Assembly (NCBI GenBank): GCA_902495595.1
Contig: CABUXV010000001.1
Span: 66,018-130,017 of the forward strand
Direction of reading: 5' to 3'
Length of the DNA stretch: 64,000 nucleotides
Source of the DNA: an uncultured Eubacterium sp.
GTDB lineage: Bacteria > Bacillota > Clostridia > Peptostreptococcales > Anaerovoracaceae
Both the position numbers and the translations under genes were made by a program. The notes under the pieces were generated by a model. That model ran no database searches and was not told the DNA's origin. It was given only the letters and a program-made list of their open reading frames with translations. Position 1 is the first letter of the stretch; each line of letters starts with the position of its first letter. Of the stretch, positions 53,285 to 62,614 are shown one piece after another.

Positions 53285-53294
53285 AGAATTGTTC

Positions 53295-53331
53295 AGATTA
53301 CCTAAAAAGTAAGCATTTTAAGGCAATCTGA
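53295..53331 (+). terminator. Imperfect hairpin after the flippase gene
   Basis: CAGATTACCTAAAAA pairs imperfectly with TTTTAAGGCAATCTG. No T-run follows, so it may be a weak terminator or an operator; the HU -35 starts 3 nt after it. Confidence 0.45.
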
Positions 53332-53333
53332 AC

Positions 53334-53362
53334 TTGACAAAACCGTTGAAAAATGAAATAAT
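53334..53362 (+). promoter_or_regulatory. Promoter of the HU gene
   Basis: A perfect TTGACA (53334-53339), a 17-nt spacer and AATAAT (53357-53362), leaving a leader of about 80 nt. Confidence 0.7.
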
Positions 53363-53449
53363 AGGTTTCGAAAATAATTGATTTTCATTACATTTGTTAT
53401 AAACAGTAGTTAAAAACTATTTGTTATTATTTTTAAGGAGGATTTATTG

Positions 53450-53728
53450 ATGAATAAGGCTGAATTAGTAGCTGCAGTAGCAGAAAAGACTGGTTTTACA
53501 AAAAAGGATGCAGAGTTAGCTGTGAATGCTTTTGTATCAAGCGTAGAGAGCGCATTGGTAAAAGAAGAAAAAGTTCAGTTAATTGGATTCGGTACTTTTG
53601 AAGTTAGACAGAGAAAAGCAAGACAGGGAAGAAACCCTAGAAAACCAGGCGAAGTTATCAAGATTGAAGCTTCTAAGGCTCCTGTATTCAAAGCTGGTAA
53701 GGCACTTAAGGATGCAGTAAATAAATAA
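53450..53728 (+). CDS. hup: DNA-binding protein HU
   Basis: A 92-residue histone-like protein: MNKAELVAAVAEKTGFTKKD, GFGTFEVRQRKARQGRNPR with the DNA arm, and FKAGKALKDAVN. AAGGAGG at 53435-53441 sets the start at 53450; TTG at 53447 is one codon earlier. Confidence 0.97.
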   Translation: MNKAELVAAVAEKTGFTKKDAELAVNAFVSSVESALVKEEKVQLIGFGTFEVRQRKARQGRNPRKPGEVIKIEASKAPVFKAGKALKDAVNK

Positions 53729-53750
53729 GTAATTAATCAAGTACAGATTT

Positions 53751-53779
53751 AAAGAGTAGCATAGTTGCTACTCTTTTTA
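53751..53779 (+). terminator. Terminator of the HU gene
   Basis: AAAGAGTAGCA and TGCTACTCTTT form a perfect 11-bp stem with a 4-nt loop, followed by TT. Confidence 0.88.
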
Positions 53780-53805
53780 TGTACAGGCCTTCTTACAATA
53801 TTCTA

Positions 53806-53831
53806 TAAAAGGCATTCCGCCTTATTTTTTC
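53806..53831 (+). terminator. Second small hairpin with T-run
   Basis: AAGGC and GCCTT around ATTCC, followed by ATTTTTT. It backs up the HU terminator about 30 nt downstream. Confidence 0.4.
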
Positions 53832-53864
53832 CATCGAATTGATATAAGCTCATACCCCGTTTTC

Positions 53865-53893
53865 TTGATTTTTAATATATGGTAAGTTATAAT
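53865..53893 (+). promoter_or_regulatory. Promoter of the xpaC-telA operon
   Basis: TTGATT (53865-53870), a 17-nt spacer and a perfect TATAAT (53888-53893), 62 nt before the start. Confidence 0.7.
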
Positions 53894-53955
53894 TAAAAAA
53901 ACATATCAAAAAATTCAGCTGTAATTCAGAACGGCTGATAAATAACGGAGGGAGT

Positions 53956-55161
53956 ATGAAGGGACAGGACTGGAATAATTTAGGCAGCGATTTGAACCGG
54001 ATTATAGAAGACGCTGTACATATGGGAAATTTTAGCCAGCTTAACAGAAATATAAATGATACAATACGTAAGTCTTTTTACGGAGAGGAAAGAAATTTCA
54101 GTAATAATAACAAATGGGATTTTGATCTAAGCAAAGGGTTTGAAGAAAAAAAAGATAATGAGCCCGTTTATGATAAAGATTCTTCATCAAGAACGGCAGA
54201 TATAGACAATGCTGAAATATTTGCAAGCGGCGGTAAGAGAAGAGTTGGCTCGATTGTAATGCTGATATGCGGGATACTGCTTGTACTTTGTAGTTTGGCA
54301 CCGCTTGCTATGCTTGCTGTAGGGATAATGATGAATATAGCCGGTCTTGGGATGGGATCTTCGTTAATATTTATTCTTATGATTGCAGCGGGAGCTTTTT
54401 TAATCATAAAAGGCTCATTGGGTCTGAGACTTGCAAAACGATTTAATCAACATATAAGAAGTCTTGGAGGAGATACATACATAGATGTAAAAAAGCTTGC
54501 GCTTTATTGTCACCGAACGGAAAATGATGTGGTGAAAGAACTTAAAAAAATGATGAAAAAAGGCTGGTTTTTACAAGGACATTTTGACAGCAGCGAAAAG
54601 TGTTTTATGGTTACAAACGAGTCATATGAACAATATCTTGAAACTGTAAAAAATGTAAGAATGCAAGAGGAGGAAAAGCAGAGACAGATGGAGAAAGCTG
54701 AAAAAAAGAACAGTAGGCTTACTCCTGAATTAAAGGCAATAATACAAAAAGGCAACGAATACATAAAAAGTATACGCGAGAGCAATGATGCGATACCGGG
54801 TGAACAGATATCAGAAAAAATATACAGAATTGAAATACTTGTAAAGCGTATATTTCAGCAGACTGAAAATCATCCTGAAAATGTACCTGATTTAAGAAAG
54901 CTCATGGAATATTATCTGCCTATGACAGTGAAATTGCTTAAGGCGTACGAAGAGTTGGACAGACAGCCTGTTCAGGGAGACAATATTATGAAATCTAAAG
55001 GCGAGATAGAAGATACTTTGGATACATTAAACATTGCCTTTGAAAAACTTCTTGATAATTTATTCCAGGATACAGCCTGGGATGTCTCGGCAGATATATC
55101 AGTACTTAATACAATGCTTGCACAGGAAGGCTTGACTGATGAAGGTTTCATTAGAAAGTAA
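53956..55161 (+). CDS. xpaC: XpaC-family membrane protein
   Basis: A 401-residue protein of the 5-bromo-4-chloroindolyl phosphate hydrolysis (XpaC) family. Residues about 95-150 carry two hydrophobic spans (IVMLICGILLVLCSLAPLAML and a second). The C-terminal half is helical (KAIIQKGNEYIKSIRESN, YYLPMTVKLLKAYEEL) and typical of the family. RBS GGAGGG. The next gene is telA-like, the same pairing as xpaC-yaaN in B. subtilis. Molecular function is not established. Confidence 0.88.
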   Translation: MKGQDWNNLGSDLNRIIEDAVHMGNFSQLNRNINDTIRKSFYGEERNFSNNNKWDFDLSKGFEEKKDNEPVYDKDSSSRTADIDNAEIFASGGKRRVGSIVMLICGILLVLCSLAPLAMLAVGIMMNIAGLGMGSSLIFILMIAAGAFLIIKGSLGLRLAKRFNQHIRSLGGDTYIDVKKLALYCHRTENDVVKELKKMMKKGWFLQGHFDSSEKCFMVTNESYEQYLETVKNVRMQEEEKQRQMEKAEKKNSRLTPELKAIIQKGNEYIKSIRESNDAIPGEQISEKIYRIEILVKRIFQQTENHPENVPDLRKLMEYYLPMTVKLLKAYEELDRQPVQGDNIMKSKGEIEDTLDTLNIAFEKLLDNLFQDTAWDVSADISVLNTMLAQEGLTDEGFIRK

Positions 55162-55178
55162 ATAGATAGGAGAGAGTA

Positions 55179-56315
55179 ATGGATATGGAATTTAAGGATG
55201 TTTCAGCACCTGAATTGACATTGGACCCTTTTAAAGAAGCGGAAAAGTCGGAAATAGTGAAAGCCGCAGAACCTGAGGTGATGGATGATAATGTGTTATC
55301 AACTGAAGAACAGGCGATGGTAGATAATTTTGCGAATCAAATAGATTTGGAAAACTCGGCTGCAATACTTCAGTACGGCGCAGGAACCCAGAAAAAAATG
55401 GCTGATTTTTCGGAAACAGCTTTGGAGAAAGTCAAATCAAAAGATTTGGGTGAGGTGGGAGACCTTCTTTCAGGTGTTGTAATGGAACTTAAAGGGTTTG
55501 ATACAGCAGAGGAGAAAGGGCTGTTCGGATTCTTTAAAAAAGGAAAAAATAAGATAGAGGCTCTTAAATCAAGATATGCAAAGGTGGAAACCAACGTTGA
55601 CAGTATATGCCGCGTACTTGAGAATCATCAGGTTCAGCTTTTAAAAGACATTGCCGTACTTGATAAAATGTATGATGCGAATTTAACATATTTTAAAGAA
55701 CTGACTATGTATATTCTGGCAGGAAAGAAGAAGCTTGCGCAGATTAATTCAGGTCAGCTTGCGCAGATGCTGCAGAAAGCAAAAGACAGCGGTCTTCCTG
55801 AAGATGTGCAGGCTGCTAAAGACCTTGAATCAAAATGTCAGCGCTTTGAAAAAAAACTTTATGACCTGGAATTAACCAGAACCATTTCTATACAAACGGC
55901 TCCGCAGATACGAATGGTACAGGGAAATGATACAATGATGGTTGAAAAGATACAGTCAACACTTGTCAATACGATACCTTTGTGGAAAAGTCAGATGGTT
56001 CTTGCACTGGGGGTTGCACATTCCGGAGAGGCTATAAAAGCTCAGAGGGAAGTCACCGACATGACCAATGAACTTCTGAGAAAAAATGCGGATACGCTTA
56101 AAATGGCGACAGTGGATACAGCTAGGGAGACGGAAAGAGGAATAGTTGATATAGAAACTCTTCAGCATACTAACGAAACATTGATTTCGACCCTGGATGA
56201 AGTAATGACTATACAGCAGGAGGGACGGCAGAAGAGGGCAGAAGCAGAAACCGAGCTGAGAAAGATGGAAGATGAGCTTAAAAGTAAATTGTTGGAAGTT
56301 GTAGAGAATAAATAG
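55179..56315 (+). CDS. TelA-family (toxic anion resistance) protein
   Basis: A 378-residue helical protein of the TelA/YaaN family: LLSGVVMELKGFDTAEEKG, FFKKGKNKIEALKSRY, and the C-terminal coiled-coil with TDMTNELLRKNADTL. The family was named from tellurite resistance; its action is likely structural at the membrane with the XpaC partner. ATG codons at 55179 and 55185 are possible; the first is nearer the AGGAGAG RBS. Confidence 0.9.
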   Translation: MDMEFKDVSAPELTLDPFKEAEKSEIVKAAEPEVMDDNVLSTEEQAMVDNFANQIDLENSAAILQYGAGTQKKMADFSETALEKVKSKDLGEVGDLLSGVVMELKGFDTAEEKGLFGFFKKGKNKIEALKSRYAKVETNVDSICRVLENHQVQLLKDIAVLDKMYDANLTYFKELTMYILAGKKKLAQINSGQLAQMLQKAKDSGLPEDVQAAKDLESKCQRFEKKLYDLELTRTISIQTAPQIRMVQGNDTMMVEKIQSTLVNTIPLWKSQMVLALGVAHSGEAIKAQREVTDMTNELLRKNADTLKMATVDTARETERGIVDIETLQHTNETLISTLDEVMTIQQEGRQKRAEAETELRKMEDELKSKLLEVVENK

Positions 56316-56343
56316 TTGCTTATAACAGAGGAGGAAATATAAA

Positions 56344-56811
56344 ATGGAAAAAAAAATGAGAAGACAGGATAAACTTATGCCTTATGATGAATGTGTTGAA
56401 GTTTTGGAAACTGCTGAATACGGCATGCTTGCAACTGTAAGTACAGATGATACACCATATATAACGCCTATAAATTTTGTATATACTAACGGGGCAATTT
56501 ATTTTCACTGTGCTAAAGAGGGTCATAAAATTGAAAACATAAAACACAATAAAAATGTTTGTTTCAATGTAGTTGATTCGGTGGAGCTTATGCCTGAAAA
56601 ATTTTCGACTAAATTCAGGTCGGCGATGGTATTCGGTACAATAGAAATCGTAGAAGATATAGATGAAAAAAGAAAAAGTATATGTGCAATTGCAGAAAAA
56701 TTCAGTCCCGATTACCATGATGAAGGATTGAAATACATAGATTCAGCATTTGATAATATATATATGTTGAAAGTAAATATAGATAGGATTACCGGGAAAG
56801 CAGCAAAATAA
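56344..56811 (+). CDS. Pyridoxamine 5'-phosphate oxidase-fold flavoprotein (NimA-like)
   Basis: A 155-residue split-barrel protein: LETAEYGMLATVSTDDTPYI for the first strands, then NGAIYFHCAKEGHKIENIK, and NVCFNVVD. This is the family of nitroimidazole-resistance and FMN-binding proteins in anaerobes. The substrate is unknown. Stop and next start share a base (TAATG). Confidence 0.9.
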   Translation: MEKKMRRQDKLMPYDECVEVLETAEYGMLATVSTDDTPYITPINFVYTNGAIYFHCAKEGHKIENIKHNKNVCFNVVDSVELMPEKFSTKFRSAMVFGTIEIVEDIDEKRKSICAIAEKFSPDYHDEGLKYIDSAFDNIYMLKVNIDRITGKAAK

Positions 56812-57053
56812 TGAGAATAGATAAGTTTTTAAAAAATTCAAGAATAATAAAACGTCGTACAGTTGCAAAAGAAGCATGTGAGCAGGGAAGAATTACCATA
56901 AACGATAAACCTGCAAAACCTGGAACTGAAGTTAAAATAGGAGACGAGATATTTATCCAATTTGGAAATGGAAGTCTTAAAGTGGAAGTCTCAGCGCTTA
57001 CGGAATCATGCCGAAAGGAAGACGCGGCAGGAATGTACAATGTAATTGAATGA
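56811..57053 (+). CDS. rqcP: S4-domain ribosome quality-control factor RqcP (YabO)
   Basis: An 80-residue RNA-binding protein with the S4 domain from residue 1: MRIDKFLKNSRIIKRRT, EQGRITINDKPAKPGTEVK. It fits RqcP, which helps RqcH add alanine tails on stalled ribosomes in Firmicutes. Its start overlaps the stop of the preceding gene by one base. Confidence 0.88.
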   Translation: MRIDKFLKNSRIIKRRTVAKEACEQGRITINDKPAKPGTEVKIGDEIFIQFGNGSLKVEVSALTESCRKEDAAGMYNVIE

Positions 57054-57139
57054 TTGAATTAAAATAATAATTATAATAATTGCTTAAAAATAAAACCTTT
57101 TGTCAAGAATATTTGTATATATTTGACAGGAGGTTTTTT

Positions 57140-58096
57140 ATGATTTTAGGGATTCCAAGGGGATATTTTTTATACGATTATAAAAAATTTACGGAAGAAC
57201 TTTTTAAAAATACTGATATAAAACTATATTTTGGAAAAGAAAACAGCGATGAAATTATAGCCATGGGAAGCAGAACGGTTGTAGATGAAGCATGTATACC
57301 AATTAAGCTTTTAGTAGGGCAGATAAATAAGCTTAAGGAAAACTGTGATTTTATTTTAGTTCCCAGAATTATGAAAGATTTTAAAGGAAAATGGCTGTGC
57401 CCTAAACTTTTAGGTCTTCCTGAGATTGCTGTCTCAGATGAAAATCAGGAAAATTTGATTATAACAGAGCCTATATATTTTGACGATAAAAGAAAATGCA
57501 AGAAGACTTTTGCAAAAATATTTAAATCACTTAATATTGATAAAAGAATATTTGAAAAAAATTTCAAATCGGCTTATGAGATTCAAAGAAATTTTGCATA
57601 TGGCTTAAAAAAATATGAAATAGAGGCATCATGGGAATTTGTTCCGCCTGTTCCTGCTCAGGGAGAAATAATACTTCCGAATACCAAAAAAGTTTTTTTG
57701 GCAGGTCATTGTTATAATATATATGATAAGTTTTTTAATGGAAATATAATAAAAAAATTGGATGATTTGGGAATAGAAGCTATAACAGAAAACAAAGTCA
57801 ATCCTGTAGATAGAGAAAATGTTATAAAAGAAGCAAATTTGATTAAAAAACCTTTCTGGGAAGCTTTCGTAAGAACTTTTGGAAGTGCCTTGTATTTAAA
57901 AGATAAGGTTGATGGAATAATATATTTATCATCTTTTTCATGCGGCACAGATTCTTTTATAACTGAAATGATTAAAATATATATTCCGGATATTCCTATA
58001 ATGGTGTTAAAACTTGATGAACATAAAGGTTCTGCAGGATATGAAACAAGACTTGAAGCTTTTTCCGATCTGCTGGAGAGGAGGCAGGCATCTTGA
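57140..58096 (+). CDS. Acyl-CoA dehydratase activase-related protein (DUF2229-type)
   Basis: A 318-residue protein with the DUF2229 start GIPRGYFLYDYKKF, then SRTVVDEACIPIKLLVGQI with the conserved Cys. The start at 57140 follows AGGAGG; upstream in-frame ATG at 57080 precedes that site. Related sequences normally form one module of much larger activase proteins. The TTGA overlap with the next gene and the close packing of three genes suggest that they act as one complex. Confidence 0.8.
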   Translation: MILGIPRGYFLYDYKKFTEELFKNTDIKLYFGKENSDEIIAMGSRTVVDEACIPIKLLVGQINKLKENCDFILVPRIMKDFKGKWLCPKLLGLPEIAVSDENQENLIITEPIYFDDKRKCKKTFAKIFKSLNIDKRIFEKNFKSAYEIQRNFAYGLKKYEIEASWEFVPPVPAQGEIILPNTKKVFLAGHCYNIYDKFFNGNIIKKLDDLGIEAITENKVNPVDRENVIKEANLIKKPFWEAFVRTFGSALYLKDKVDGIIYLSSFSCGTDSFITEMIKIYIPDIPIMVLKLDEHKGSAGYETRLEAFSDLLERRQAS

Positions 58097-59196
58097 TAGT
58101 TACATTCCCTAATTTCGGCGATACTGCTTTAATTCTTTCAAAGATTTTTTCGGAAATGGGAATAGAGTATGTAATGCCTGAAAAGAACAGTAAATCTATA
58201 CTTAAAAAAGGTTCTGAAATATCTCCTGAGGATATGTGTATACCATTTAAGTATATGATGGGAAATTTTATGAGTTCTTATGAAAGAGGAGCTGATACCG
58301 CCTTAATGATGGCAACGGCAGGACCTTGCAGGCTAGGTGAATATGGTCAGCTTTTTATGGAAATTTTGAAAAAAAACGGATATGATTTTAAATGGATATT
58401 GATAGATTCTCCATCAGTTATAGGAAAAGCAGAATTTTTCAGACGAATAAAACAAATCACAGGCGATAAAACAAATAAAATGTATCTTGCTGCAAATACG
58501 CTGAGGAAAGGAATTAAGCTTGTTAAGAACTCCGATAAATTTAAATCTGAAGTTATGCTGCGGGCAGGATATATGAGAAAACCTTATGAGGCTGTAGAAC
58601 TTTTAAAAAAAACCGAGGAGCTTATGTATGACGCTGAAAATATCAAACAGTGTTTGGGAATTTTGCAATCAGCAAAAACTGAGCTGAATAATTTTGAGAT
58701 TATAGATTCAGCAGACCCTGTAAAAATTTTCATGACAGGTGAAATATATACTTCAATGGAAAAGGATGCTAACGGATATTTGCAGTATAAACTTATGAAA
58801 GAGGGATGCAGTGTTAAATGCAATGTGAGTTTGTGGTGGTGGATAAAGAACACGATTTTTTATTCTCTGGTTCCGGAAAGTTTGACAAGTGCATTTTATA
58901 AAAGAAAAGGAATTTTTTTCAATGTAGGAGGATATAGCAGGGAAACTATTTCAGACATCTTAAATTCAGATAAATTTGATGGAATAATAAAAGTGATGCC
59001 ATCAGGATGTATGCCTGAAATTGTTGCAAAATCATTGTGTGAACGCATGCAGAAAGAAGGGCAGTATAAAATACTGCATCTTATATATGATGAAATGAGT
59101 GGGAATACCGGATATGAAACTAGAATAGAAGCTTTCATTGATACACTGGAAAGGAGAAAGCATGTATTGGCTGGGGATAGATATAGGCTCAATTAG
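58093..59196 (+). CDS. 2-hydroxyacyl-CoA dehydratase-like/activase-related protein
   Basis: A 367-residue protein with TFPNFGDTALILSK at the start, SPEDMCIPFKYMMGN (conserved Cys) and TAGPCRLGEYGQ. It is similar in layout to the preceding gene, which suggests an old duplication or the second module of a split protein. The start is TTG inside TTGA, with GAGAGGAGG upstream. The end overlaps the next gene by 35 nt. Confidence 0.77.
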   Translation: MIVTFPNFGDTALILSKIFSEMGIEYVMPEKNSKSILKKGSEISPEDMCIPFKYMMGNFMSSYERGADTALMMATAGPCRLGEYGQLFMEILKKNGYDFKWILIDSPSVIGKAEFFRRIKQITGDKTNKMYLAANTLRKGIKLVKNSDKFKSEVMLRAGYMRKPYEAVELLKKTEELMYDAENIKQCLGILQSAKTELNNFEIIDSADPVKIFMTGEIYTSMEKDANGYLQYKLMKEGCSVKCNVSLWWWIKNTIFYSLVPESLTSAFYKRKGIFFNVGGYSRETISDILNSDKFDGIIKVMPSGCMPEIVAKSLCERMQKEGQYKILHLIYDEMSGNTGYETRIEAFIDTLERRKHVLAGDRYRLN

Positions 59197-60109
59197 TACG
59201 GACTTGGTTTTAATAGATAAAGATTGTAATGTGGCAGATCAGTTATATCTTAAAACCAAGAGCAAACCTTTGGATGCTGTACGAAGAGGATTAAAAATAT
59301 TCGGCAATAAATATGATAAGAATGATATAAAGGCGACAGGTCTTACAGGAAGCGGAAGAGCATTGGGAGCTGCCGTTGTCGGAGGAGATATAGTAAAAAA
59401 CGAGATTACTGCTCATGCAAGAGCCGTCGCACAGATTGACCCTGAAATAAGAACTGTAATTGAAATAGGAGGACAGGACTCAAAGATAATAATAATGGAA
59501 GATGGAATGGTTGCTGACTTTGCGATGAATACAGTGTGCGCTGCAGGAACAGGTTCTTTTTTAGATAGACAGGCTAGTCGTATGGGAATAGATATTTCGG
59601 ATTTGGGAAAGATGGCGGCAGAGGCCGAAAGATGTTCGGAGATTGCAGGAAGATGTGCAGTTTTTGCGGAATCAGATATGATTCATAAGCAGCAGATGGG
59701 AGTAAAGGACGATGAACTTATGGCAGGAATGTGCAAGGCTCTGGCTCTTTCATATATGTCCAATGTTGCTAAAGGAAAAAAGATACGGTCCAAAATATGT
59801 TTTCAGGGCGGAGTAGCATCAAATGAAGGTATGAAAAAAGCATTTGAACAAATTCTGGGAGAGGAGGTTATCGTTCCGGACCATCATAAAATAATGGGCG
59901 CTTTTGGAGCTGCTATATTGGCAAAGGAAAAAAACTTTTCATCTACTAAATTCAAAGGGTTTGATGCAGGCAATCTTAATTTGACCATGTCTGACAGAAA
60001 GTGCAGCGGATGCAGCAATCAATGCACAGTTACTGAGATAAGAGCTGATGGAGTAGAATATGGATGCTTTGGAGATATGTGCGGCAAATATTCCAGAAGC
60101 ATAACTTGA
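59162..60109 (+). CDS. BadF/HgdC-type 2-hydroxyacyl-CoA dehydratase activase with Cys-rich tail
   Basis: A 315-residue ATPase of the ASKHA fold: GIDIGSISTDLVLID, VIEIGGQDSKIII, and NTVCAAGTGSFLDRQ where the Cys binds a 4Fe-4S cluster shared by two subunits. The C-terminus adds CSGCSNQCTVTEI and YGCFGDMCGKY, five to six extra Cys that could hold another cluster. It starts at 59162 after GAAAGGAGA. Known homologues drive ATP-dependent electron transfer to a dehydratase; here the target is probably one of the two preceding proteins. Confidence 0.87.
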   Translation: MYWLGIDIGSISTDLVLIDKDCNVADQLYLKTKSKPLDAVRRGLKIFGNKYDKNDIKATGLTGSGRALGAAVVGGDIVKNEITAHARAVAQIDPEIRTVIEIGGQDSKIIIMEDGMVADFAMNTVCAAGTGSFLDRQASRMGIDISDLGKMAAEAERCSEIAGRCAVFAESDMIHKQQMGVKDDELMAGMCKALALSYMSNVAKGKKIRSKICFQGGVASNEGMKKAFEQILGEEVIVPDHHKIMGAFGAAILAKEKNFSSTKFKGFDAGNLNLTMSDRKCSGCSNQCTVTEIRADGVEYGCFGDMCGKYSRSIT

Positions 60110-60113
60110 CCTT

Positions 60114-60143
60114 TTGAGATGTAGCATATAAACTTAATATAAT
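60114..60143 (+). promoter_or_regulatory. Promoter of capA
   Basis: TTGAGA (60114-60119), an 18-nt spacer and TATAAT (60138-60143), 51 nt before the start. Confidence 0.55.
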
Positions 60144-60193
60144 GATATTTATTGATGTATTATTCAAAACAATTGTTATATTAAGGATTTGCT

Positions 60194-61459
60194 ATGGGAA
60201 TAAAATCGAATGATAAAAATGATAAAAGGCTTAAAATAAGTGTATTGGTGTTGACTTTATGCGTATTGCTGGCCGGAGCAGGCATTGCCGCATCATTGAA
60301 ATTTTTGCCCTCAAAGGAAGCTGTGCCAGTTTCGGCAGATGTAAAGCAAGAGACTAAAACGATAACTGTAGGCAGCGGAGGAGATATTATTATTCACAGC
60401 CCTTTTTACAGAGCAAAAGAATATAGGACAGACGGAGATTACGATTTTTCCGCCTGTTTTTCATATGTAAAAAGAATATATGAGAAACCTTCGTTTATGG
60501 CTGTAAATCTTGAAACTACACTTCCCGGAAAGGATGCAGGATATTCGGGCTATCCTATGTTTAAATCACCTGACTCCCTTGCAGACTCACTTGTTTCAAA
60601 CGGAGCAGATTTAATGCTTCTTGCAAACAATCACATATATGACAGCGGCGTAAATGGATTTTTAAGAACTTCGGAAATTTTAGAAGAGAAAAAAATACTT
60701 TATACCGGGGCAAGACATTCGGAAGAAGAAAAAAAGTATATGATTAAAGATATCGACGGAATAAAGGTTGGGTTTATAAATTATACGTATGAAACGCCGA
60801 GAAGCGATGAGAAAAAGGGAATTAACGGAAATCCGATGGACAGCAGCGTTGCGCCTTATTTGAATTCATTTGATCCTAACGACAGAGAAACTTTTTATGC
60901 TGAAATAAGTCAGCTTCTAGCTTCAATGAAACTTGACGGAGCCGAGTACATCATATCCTATCTGCACTGGGGAAATGAATATAAGCTCAAAGAATCATCT
61001 TGGCAGCGTGAAATTGCACAAAGATTGTGTGATATGGGTGTGGATGCGATTATAGGAGGTCATCCTCATGTAGTACAGCCGGTGGATGTGTTTACGAGTT
61101 CTGACGGAAATCATAAGATGTTTTGTGCATTTTCCCTGGGAAATCAATTATCAAATCAGCGTCGTGAAATGATGAATCTATCCACAGGACATACGGAAGA
61201 CGGTCTGGTTGTAAATTTGGAAATAACAAAAAAAGAGGATGGTGAAGTTTCGCTGACCGGAGCAGAATATATTCCTACTTGGGTATATAAAAATTCCGCA
61301 GGACCCACATATTATATAATACCGCTGGACAATCTTGACACTGTTGAAGCGGATACAGGCATATCCGGACTCAAGTCAAAAGGACAGGCTTCCTATGACA
61401 GAACGTACGATATAATAGGCAGTGGTATACAAAAAGTAAAGGATTCCTACGGATTTTAA
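60194..61459 (+). CDS. CapA-family protein (PGA synthesis/metallophosphatase-like)
   Basis: A 421-residue exported or anchored protein with a membrane segment at about 15-37. The CapA domain from residue 55 has VGSGGDIIIHSPF, VNLETTLPGKDAGYSG, LLANNHIYDSG and GGHPHVVQPVD, the metal and phosphoesterase-type motifs. In some bacilli CapA takes part in polyglutamate capsule export. No capB or capC is near, so a separate wall or surface role is likely. Confidence 0.9.
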   Translation: MGIKSNDKNDKRLKISVLVLTLCVLLAGAGIAASLKFLPSKEAVPVSADVKQETKTITVGSGGDIIIHSPFYRAKEYRTDGDYDFSACFSYVKRIYEKPSFMAVNLETTLPGKDAGYSGYPMFKSPDSLADSLVSNGADLMLLANNHIYDSGVNGFLRTSEILEEKKILYTGARHSEEEKKYMIKDIDGIKVGFINYTYETPRSDEKKGINGNPMDSSVAPYLNSFDPNDRETFYAEISQLLASMKLDGAEYIISYLHWGNEYKLKESSWQREIAQRLCDMGVDAIIGGHPHVVQPVDVFTSSDGNHKMFCAFSLGNQLSNQRREMMNLSTGHTEDGLVVNLEITKKEDGEVSLTGAEYIPTWVYKNSAGPTYYIIPLDNLDTVEADTGISGLKSKGQASYDRTYDIIGSGIQKVKDSYGF

Positions 61460-61468
61460 CAAATATAT

Positions 61469-61852
61469 TTAAAGAAGATTGGCGGCATTAGGAGTTTCAT
61501 TGTTGTAAAGGAAGTTCAGCTTGTATTTCAGATAGGCGACTTCTCCGGATGAATTTGATTCATCCTGCATTTTTACATAGTAATATGCTTTGGCAACAGT
61601 TCCTTCTATTTCATTTATTTCTTCCGTACTCATAAAATATGCTGATATTTTTTTATGCTTATCCCATTTATCAGATACGACATCAAATTCAGCGGATGCT
61701 TTTTCCCAGTCTCTGCTTTCTATTGCAGGGATAAGTTCATCGTCTATAGTATGGTTGTATAGTTCTATTGAATCCGTGGTGTATTTTGAATAAAATCCCC
61801 ATGGCAGTATTAAAATAAGCATACAGATAATAGATATTATTAAATCTTTCAT
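61469..61852 (-). CDS. DUF4363 family protein
   Basis: A 127-residue protein with one N-terminal hydrophobic segment (IISIICMLILILPWGFYS) and a helical, acidic extracytoplasmic part. It overlaps the DUF421 gene by 4 nt, and the two families are often found together. The role is unknown. Confidence 0.85.
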   Translation of the reverse strand: MKDLIISIICMLILILPWGFYSKYTTDSIELYNHTIDDELIPAIESRDWEKASAEFDVVSDKWDKHKKISAYFMSTEEINEIEGTVAKAYYYVKMQDESNSSGEVAYLKYKLNFLYNNETPNAANLL

Positions 61853-62562
61853 GATGTTATCTCCTTTGCGAGAGCCTCTTTTTCATTAGGCATAAATATA
61901 TGAAGCTTAGACTGTTCATCACAAAATGCTAAAAATACATCTTTATAATTAGATATTCCGTTGGAAACAAGCGCCTCCTTAAGCTGAGTTTCGGTCCAGC
62001 CGGCAGTTATTATGTTTCCTTTATATAAAATTCCGTCGGTAATCAAAACTACGGGCATGGATTCTCTGTTTTTTTCTATGGACATGTCTTCGGCAGTCAA
62101 AGGTTTTTTGTTTGCCTTTGGTATAATGGACAAATCACCGTTAGATTCCATGATAGCATATTCAACATCGGAAATGGACGGACAGTTGCCTATTCTTAGC
62201 TGTTCCATAAGATCGTTTATGGTTATTCTGAGCTTTTTCAGTTCTCCTTGATTGATTTCTCCTTTGTTTATCAGCACGCTGGGCGTACCGCTGAAAAGAT
62301 TTTTGAGTCTTTCGCTTTTTATGGACAGAAAGGATATCAGTACCTGGAGAAATAAAAGTGTAAATATGGCGGTGACGCCATTTATCATAGATACATCAGG
62401 CGATTCGATTGGTATAGCTGCAAGTTCTGCAATCATAAATGAAACTATAAGCTGAAAGGGCGACATTTTTGACAGCTCCGCTTTTCCCATTATCCGCATG
62501 ACAAAAAGTATAATTAAATAAAGTATGACAGTTCGTATAAGTATAACACTCAAATTAAACAC
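61849..62562 (-). CDS. DUF421/YetF-family membrane protein
   Basis: A 237-residue protein with three membrane spans at the N-terminus (VILIRTVILYLIILFVMRI first), followed by a soluble domain with the family's GKAELSKMSPFQLIVSFMI and VLINKGEINQGELKKLRIT. The molecular function is not established. The RBS is GGGAGGTG. Confidence 0.9.
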   Translation of the reverse strand: MFNLSVILIRTVILYLIILFVMRIMGKAELSKMSPFQLIVSFMIAELAAIPIESPDVSMINGVTAIFTLLFLQVLISFLSIKSERLKNLFSGTPSVLINKGEINQGELKKLRITINDLMEQLRIGNCPSISDVEYAIMESNGDLSIIPKANKKPLTAEDMSIEKNRESMPVVLITDGILYKGNIITAGWTETQLKEALVSNGISNYKDVFLAFCDEQSKLHIFMPNEKEALAKEITS

Positions 62563-62578
62563 CTCCCGATATATATAA

Positions 62579-62607
62579 TTGTTTGCTTATTATATGTTTG
62601 ATATACT
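62579..62607 (+). promoter_or_regulatory. Promoter of the MFS transporter gene
   Basis: TTGTTT (62579-62584), a 17-nt spacer and TATACT (62602-62607). Confidence 0.55.
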
Positions 62608-62614
62608 AAAAATC

